Positions 63,109-64,000 of a stretch of 64,000 nt of DNA are shown in pieces; within the stretch, counting starts at the first letter, position 1, and every line of letters begins with the position of its first letter. A program made the position numbers and the translations under genes. The DNA comes from Acidobacteriota bacterium (GTDB lineage Bacteria; Acidobacteriota; Terriglobia; Bryobacterales; Bryobacteraceae), in NCBI GenBank assembly GCA_026393985.1, contig JAPKZB010000086.1, positions 1 to 64,000 on the forward strand, given 5' to 3'. The notes below the pieces were generated by a model. The model did no database searches. It was not told the origin of the DNA and saw nothing but the letters and a program-made list of their open reading frames with translations.

Positions 63109-64000
63109 ATGGCGCTGCTTGCGTTGTTTCTGCTGCTGCAATCGGATCCGACGTCCCTGGGGATGAAAGCCCTCGATGAGAGCAAGTTGGAACAGGCGCT
63201 CGTTCACTTCGGCGCCGCCCTCCAGGTCGATGCCGAAGACGTTTCGGCCAACTTCTACTACGGACTGACGCTCAGTCTGGTCAATCGCCAGGCCGAGTCG
63301 ATTCCGTTCTATCAAAAAGTGCTAGCGAAGCAGCCGGAGCTGTTTGAAGCGCAGTTGAACCTGGGCGTTGTGCTGGTGCGCACGGGGCGCACCGCCGAGG
63401 GGTTGTCGCTCCTTGAAAAGGCGCAGGCGCAGCAGCCCAAACAGTTCCGTCCGAACTACTATCTCGGCGAGGCGCATGTCACCCTCGAACACTGGGAGGC
63501 GGCAGAGACCGCTCTGCAGGCGGCACTGGGGGCCGAATCGACGAGCGCCCCGGCCATGGCTTTGCTCGGGAAGGCGCTGGCCAAGCAGGGCCGTGTGAAG
63601 GAGTCGGCCATCTGGTACCAGAGCGCAGCCAAGGCCGACCCGGCGTATAAAGATGCCCTGCTCGAACTGGCAGGGTTCCACGAAGCCGCGGGCCAGAAGG
63701 CCGAGGCGGCGTCGCTCTACCGGCTTTTCCCGGACAACGGGGCGGCCCGCGAGCGCCTGGGCGTGCTGCTGATTGAGCAGGGTGAGGCGGCCGATGCCGT
63801 CGCCCAGCTCGAAAAAGCCGTGGCCGAATCGCCCACCACGGCCAATCGCCTGGCGCTGGCGACCGCCTACCTGAAGGCTAAACAAAACGCCAAGGCTGCC
63901 CCGCTGCTCACCCAGGCCGTAGCAGCCGAACCAGGCAACGCCGAACTGCGGCTCACGCTGGGCCGCATCTATCGCGAAGACAAGCGCATGCCCGAGGCGG
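63109..64000 (+). CDS. TPR-repeat protein (3' end outside window)
   Basis: An open frame starts at ATG 63109 (MALLALFLLLQSDPTSLGMKALDE, short signal-like start) and runs to the window edge without a stop, about 297 residues. It is built of TPR repeats, for example NFYYGLTLSLVNRQAESIPFY, AQLNLGVVLVRTGRTAEGL and LRLTLGRIYREDKRMPEA. TPR proteins act as scaffolds; no specific partner can be named. Confidence 0.85.
   Translation, partial: MALLALFLLLQSDPTSLGMKALDESKLEQALVHFGAALQVDAEDVSANFYYGLTLSLVNRQAESIPFYQKVLAKQPELFEAQLNLGVVLVRTGRTAEGLSLLEKAQAQQPKQFRPNYYLGEAHVTLEHWEAAETALQAALGAESTSAPAMALLGKALAKQGRVKESAIWYQSAAKADPAYKDALLELAGFHEAAGQKAEAASLYRLFPDNGAARERLGVLLIEQGEAADAVAQLEKAVAESPTTANRLALATAYLKAKQNAKAAPLLTQAVAAEPGNAELRLTLGRIYREDKRMPEA

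Overview
The window is about 64 kb of very GC-rich bacterial chromosome. Gene content points to an acidobacterium of the Solibacter/Bryobacter type (Bryobacterales). The clues are two PSD1 (DUF1549/DUF1553) plus DUF1501 pairs, a tannase-family esterase, PQQ-propeller and Gfo/Idh secreted enzymes, a GMC oxidoreductase with 'subunit 3' and a multihaem cytochrome, and a complete division/cell-wall cluster. The assignment is inferred from gene content and style; there is no rRNA or other direct taxonomic marker.

Layout. Positions 1-1767 hold a small repeated coding tail and a lone phage-type terminase large subunit. Positions 1880-9368 hold a secreted tannase-like esterase facing a minus-strand run (Gfo/Idh dehydrogenase, hybrid histidine kinase, PSD1 protein, DUF1501 protein). 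Positions 9381-19726 are one dense minus-strand block. It begins at its 5' end with crtE-crtI-crtB, continues with a membrane-anchored molybdopterin oxidoreductase, a family 2 glycosyltransferase, an acyltransferase and an ATP-grasp enzyme, and ends with two related small ORFs and a double PQQ propeller that carries a frameshift. Many junctions are 4-nt overlaps or gaps of a few bases, so I read crtE through the ATP-grasp gene as a carotenoid-glycoside operon with unusual extra enzymes.

Positions 19798-27725 hold a sugar-isomerase-like protein, a manganese (yybP-ykoY) riboswitch with terminator in front of htpX, an ECF sigma factor, an OsmC protein, a second PSD1/DUF1501 pair (this PSD1 carries two cytochrome-c motifs), acylphosphatase and inorganic pyrophosphatase.

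Positions 27929-45276 are the dcw cluster: mraZ-like, rsmH, ftsL-like, ftsI, murE, murF, mraY, murD, ftsW, murG, murC, ftsQ, a truncated FtsA paralogue, ftsA, ftsZ. It starts with a sigma70-like promoter followed by helically phased repeats, has a structured ftsL-ftsI gap, and has a strong hairpin in the last codons of ftsA. An unrecognised 376-residue gene follows ftsZ.

Positions 46384-64000 are mixed housekeeping and envelope genes: an RluB-type pseudouridine synthase, a nitrilase, a lone receiver protein, an outer-membrane barrel, a DUF4139 protein, a homoserine-dehydrogenase-like/FAH pair, LolA, the GMC/subunit 3/pentahaem set, a drug/metabolite-type permease, hfq-hflX, pgsA, an SDR, clpS, small membrane proteins, a ComEA-like HhH protein and a TPR protein that runs off the window.

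The most interesting signals are the 1C-less FtsA paralogue next to ftsA, the Mn riboswitch controlling htpX, and the molybdoenzyme and ATP-grasp enzyme embedded in the carotenoid operon.
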